Positions 60,603-64,000 of a stretch of 64,000 nucleotides of DNA are shown here, one piece after another. The notes under the pieces are model-generated. The model saw nothing but the letters and a program-made list of their open reading frames with translations. It ran no database searches and was not told the origin of the DNA. The DNA is from Panacagrimonas sp041603235 (lineage in GTDB: Bacteria > Pseudomonadota > Gammaproteobacteria > Nevskiales > Nevskiaceae). Within the stretch, counting starts at the first letter, position 1, and each line of letters opens with the position of its first letter. The stretch lies in assembly GCA_041603235.1 (NCBI GenBank), contig JBFIES010000009.1, forward strand, positions 113,492-177,491, read 5' to 3'. The position numbers and the translations under genes are program-made.

Positions 60603-61334
60603 TCAGTTTGCGGACGCTGCCCTGAATTCGAGGACGCGCTCGGGGTAGTCGCTGAAAACGCCGTCAACTCCGAGTGCGTGCAGGCTTTGCATGTCATCCG
60701 GGTGATTCACCGTATAAACCAGCACCTCAAGGCCGTGTGAGTGTGCATCTGCGATCAATCGTTCGTCGACGAAATCTGCTGAGAGATTGATTGCGCAGGC
60801 ACCAAGCTCCACGGCGCAGGCAGCCCAGTCCAGCGGGACGCCGCCAACCAGCGCAGCAACTGGAATTTCTGGGGCTGCCTGCTTGAACTCGTAGAGTTCA
60901 GGCAGGTGAAATGAAGACACAAGGAACTGCTCAGGCTTCCAGCCGTCGCCCATGGCTTGGCGAAGGCGCTCCGCTACACGCACGCCGGTTCCATCTGCGC
61001 TCTTGATCTCCACGTTGAGGCTGACCTGGCCCTGCACAAGGTTCAGGGCTTCATTCAGGGTTGGCACTTGCTGGCTTTCGCCGGCATCGAGCCCGCGGAC
61101 ATACTGAAATTTGGCCTCCTTCACGCGGCCACTGCCATTTGTGCTGCGTTCGAGGCGTGCGTCGTGAATCAGGATCAGTTCGCCGTCACAGCTCTGGACA
61201 TCAAATTCGATCATGTCCACACCTAGTCGCATGGCCTTTTCGATGGAGAGCAATGTGTTTTCTGGTGCGTGACCGCGCGCGCCGCGATGGCCAATACATT
61301 TGAAAGGATTGGACCTTGGTCGCAATGTGCTCAT
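60603..61334 (-). CDS. Glycerophosphodiester phosphodiesterase (GDPD, UgpQ-like)
   Basis: This 243-residue protein is a complete GDPD TIM barrel without a signal peptide, so it is cytoplasmic. Catalytic and metal residues are visible: GHRGARGHAPENT (His16, Arg17, Glu25), EFDVQ (Glu43, Asp45), His57 in LIHD, and NVEIK further on. It hydrolyses glycerophosphodiesters to an alcohol and glycerol-3-phosphate, which could feed PlsB. The ATG overlaps the pyk stop by four bases (61331-61334), so the two genes are coupled. Confidence 0.92.
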   Translation of the reverse strand: MSTLRPRSNPFKCIGHRGARGHAPENTLLSIEKAMRLGVDMIEFDVQSCDGELILIHDARLERSTNGSGRVKEAKFQYVRGLDAGESQQVPTLNEALNLVQGQVSLNVEIKSADGTGVRVAERLRQAMGDGWKPEQFLVSSFHLPELYEFKQAAPEIPVAALVGGVPLDWAACAVELGACAINLSADFVDERLIADAHSHGLEVLVYTVNHPDDMQSLHALGVDGVFSDYPERVLEFRAASAN

Positions 61335-62779
61335 TCTTCGTCTCCTCCTATTCGTGCGCCTACCGTGACGATTTTCATCGCGTTGGTGCCGCCCGGGCCG
61401 GTGTAATCGCCCTTCGTCAGCAGCACGCGGTCACCTTCGGAAATGACGCTTCGCTCGTGCAGACAGGAAACGGCCTCGCGCAGCGGTGCGAGATTGTCGA
61501 GGCGGCTCGGCACGAAGGCGACGGTGTGTACACCGCGACACAAACTCATCCTCCGACGGGTGCGCTCGTGCTGCGTGAGGGCGTAGATCGGGATGTCGGA
61601 TTCGGTTCGGGACATCATCAGCGCCGTTGAGCCTGACTCGGTGAGCGAGACAATCGCTTTGGCTCCCATCTGATCCGCCGTCCACGAAGTTGCCATTGCG
61701 ATGGCTTCGTCGGTCCGCTCGAAGTGCTTGCCGGGGCGTAGCCGAAATTTGTTGGGTCTCAGGTGCAGGCTTTTTTCTGCTCCGAGACAGACGCGCGAGA
61801 CCGCCTCCACAACTTTGACTGGATACTTGCCTGTCGCAGTCTCAGCCGAGAGCATCACGGCATCGGTGCCATCCATGACGGCGTTGGCAACGTCGAGAAC
61901 CTCCGCGCGAGTAGGGATCGGGCTGTTGATCATGGATTCCATCATCTGAGTTGCGGTGATGACCATGCGGTTTTTCTCACGGGCAAGCTCAATGATTCTC
62001 TTTTGCCAGCCAGGCAACTCGGCGTCACCGATCTCCACACCAAGATCTCCGCGAGCCACCATCACCACGTCGCTGGCGGTGATCAATGCGTCCAGATTCT
62101 CGAGAGCTTCAGCGCGTTCAATCTTCGCAACCAGCTGGGCGTGCCCGCCCGCCTCCCGAACCAGCCGGCGAGCCTCAATCATGTCGGAGGCATCCCTGGG
62201 GAACGATACGGCGATGAAATCGGCATCCAGCGCCACTGCATGAACAATGTCCTCGCGATCCTTGTCTGTCAGCGCCGCGGCAGAAAGTCCGCCACCCTGG
62301 CGATTGATGCCTTTGCGGTTGCTCAGCCGGCCGCCGACGCTTACCTCGGTGTCCACGCGGGTCCCGCAGATGTCACGCACTTTGAGAACAATCGCCCCGT
62401 CATTGAGCAGTAGCACGTCGCCGATATTCAGATCCTGGGACAAAGCCTGATAGGCACAGCCCACCGCGCGAGCGTCGCCGGCGTCAGCGGGCAGGGCGCT
62501 ATCCAGTGCAAATTCCTGTCCCTCGACCAGATCAACAAAGCCGTCAACGAAATTCTCTGTCCTGATCTTGGGGCCTTGCAGATCGCACAACACGCCAATG
62601 TCACGCCCCAAAATCCGCGCGTGCTCACGGACACTGCTAGCACGGGCGGCATGGTCGGAGGCGGAGCCATGGGAGAAATTCAGTCGAACCACATCAATGC
62701 CGGCTGCCAGGGCTCGACGCAGACAAGAGGGAGAATCTGTGGCGGGGCCAAGCGTGGCAACAATCTTCGTTCTTCTCAT
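61331..62779 (-). CDS. pyk: Pyruvate kinase
   Basis: The 482-residue enzyme has the N-terminal RRTKIVATLGPAT, VVRLNFSHGS (Arg32, Asn34, Ser36 bind phosphoenolpyruvate and metal) and VVMVARGDLGVEIG, the signature containing the metal-binding acid. DAVMLSAETATGKYPV follows. It converts phosphoenolpyruvate and ADP to pyruvate and ATP. It is the first gene of a two-gene operon with GDPD and is divergent from the rRNA operon. Confidence 0.95.
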   Translation of the reverse strand: MRRTKIVATLGPATDSPSCLRRALAAGIDVVRLNFSHGSASDHAARASSVREHARILGRDIGVLCDLQGPKIRTENFVDGFVDLVEGQEFALDSALPADAGDARAVGCAYQALSQDLNIGDVLLLNDGAIVLKVRDICGTRVDTEVSVGGRLSNRKGINRQGGGLSAAALTDKDREDIVHAVALDADFIAVSFPRDASDMIEARRLVREAGGHAQLVAKIERAEALENLDALITASDVVMVARGDLGVEIGDAELPGWQKRIIELAREKNRMVITATQMMESMINSPIPTRAEVLDVANAVMDGTDAVMLSAETATGKYPVKVVEAVSRVCLGAEKSLHLRPNKFRLRPGKHFERTDEAIAMATSWTADQMGAKAIVSLTESGSTALMMSRTESDIPIYALTQHERTRRRMSLCRGVHTVAFVPSRLDNLAPLREAVSCLHERSVISEGDRVLLTKGDYTGPGGTNAMKIVTVGARIGGDEE

Positions 62780-63004
62780 GATCGCTATTAGGTGGGGGGA
62801 GGCGGGTCAGCCAGCAGCATATCTGTTCCAAAACGACCCATGACCACGCCAGCAGACCCGGAATCTGAGGTGCCAGGAGGTAATTTGATCAAATATTGCT
62901 CAATTACGAAGCCAAATCCGCGCGCAGACCCTGCATCAGTCATTCCGCCAAATCCTATAATTCCTTTCTGGTCAGATACTTAATACATTTGTCGAAAATA
63001 GGTG

Positions 63005-63032
63005 TTGACGCATCTCTGCTTCCCCGTAGAAT
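63005..63032 (+). promoter_or_regulatory. Candidate rRNA operon promoter
   Basis: TTGACG (63005-63010) and TAGAAT (63027-63032) are separated by 16 bases, as in strong rrn promoters, and a GC-rich discriminator follows (TCGCCTCCCC). An AT-rich stretch upstream (around 62975-63000) could act as an UP element. It lies about 260 bases before the 16S start. Confidence 0.75.
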
Positions 63033-63294
63033 TCGCCTCCCCGCTGACGCCGGCAACGAAGTTTCAAAGCCTAGTCAGCCAGTTCATTAACAAGCAAGCA
63101 AGTGATTTGTGTGGGTGCTCCTGTGTTCGTGGCGAAGCCATGTAACATTTGAGTATCAATACGAGCCCAATCCTGATTATCTAACGATATGAAGGGGTTA
63201 ACAGTTGTACATGAGCTCAGTTTTGATAACTCTAAAAGCATCGGAAGACGTACTTGTACGTTGACGATGTGATCCAATTTGTAAATAGCAGTTT
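63033..63294 (+). other. rRNA leader region
   Basis: This is the leader between the promoter and 16S rRNA and codes for no supported protein. TTCATTAACAA (63083-63093) resembles the boxA antitermination element TGCTCTTTAACAA. The rest of the pyk-rrn spacer (62780-63004) shows no gene. Confidence 0.5.

Positions 63295-64000
<706 letters not shown>

Overview
The window reads as a chromosomal segment of a gammaproteobacterium. The partial 16S rRNA at the right end (63295-64000) has gammaproteobacterial features and, from memory, looks most like the Nevskiales/Solimonadaceae group; that placement needs a database comparison. The gene content agrees with it: algZ-algR-hemC-hemD-hemY next to argH, glnL/ntrB-glnG/ntrC, a lexA-imuA-imuB SOS cassette, a class II (medium-chain-length type) PHA synthase, a WS/DGAT acyltransferase, and MalT/AlkS-type LuxR regulators. 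No integrase, transposase, plasmid or phage gene was seen.

Layout. 1-7 kb: a membrane protein (perhaps cut by the window edge), a tight three-gene minus-strand operon ending in an APH-type phosphotransferase gene, a TetR regulator, a GST-like protein and a nitrilase-family amidohydrolase. 7-10.2 kb: an SOS operon on the minus strand (lexA, a VOC-family gene, imuA, imuB) behind a near-consensus LexA box at 10200-10215; dnaE2, the usual partner, is not here. 10.5-15.2 kb: a lipid-storage block (MaoC hydratase, phaC, phaZ, a ferritin-like PF10118-type protein and a styrene-oxide-isomerase-like membrane protein), closed by a clear terminator. 15.4-32.3 kb: the most unusual part. Two paralogous ~925-residue LAL regulators bracket a desaturase-reductase fusion, a secreted protein of unknown function, and a set made of an RND/MMPL permease, a DUF1329 protein, a YCF48/BNR protein and a DUF1302 outer-membrane protein. 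32.3-40.8 kb: an EamA transporter, a tyrosine phosphatase, WS/DGAT, a DUF4124 protein, ntrB-ntrC, a four-copy 126-bp tandem repeat that begins inside the ntrC 3' end, and a GGDEF protein. 40.8-49.5 kb: a membrane-anchored TIR protein, an M2 peptidase with a POT peptide transporter, a DUF4112 protein, plsB and an FKBP isomerase. 49.5-57.7 kb: NnrU, hemY, a hemD-hemX fusion, hemC, algR, algZ and divergent argH. 57.7-64 kb: ppk1, a lipoprotein with an internal duplication, a GDPD phosphodiesterase and pyk, then the start of an rRNA operon.

How it works together. The window is rich in storage and envelope lipid metabolism: PHA synthesis and turnover (MaoC, PhaC, PhaZ), wax ester/triacylglycerol synthesis (WS/DGAT), polyphosphate synthesis (Ppk1) and phospholipid synthesis and turnover (PlsB, GDPD). 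The 15-32 kb block looks like an activator-controlled system for handling hydrophobic molecules at the envelope: an outer-membrane protein, two periplasmic proteins, an RND pump and a membrane desaturase or hydroxylase carrying its own reductase. That function is inferred from families and neighbourhood only.

Small-scale signals worth checking are a candidate small RNA with an exposed anti-Shine-Dalgarno loop (28989-29051), an NtrC-like box upstream of ntrB, a perfect 12-bp hairpin between the DUF1329 and YCF48 genes, and the ntrC tail repeats, in which every difference within the duplicated coding part is synonymous.
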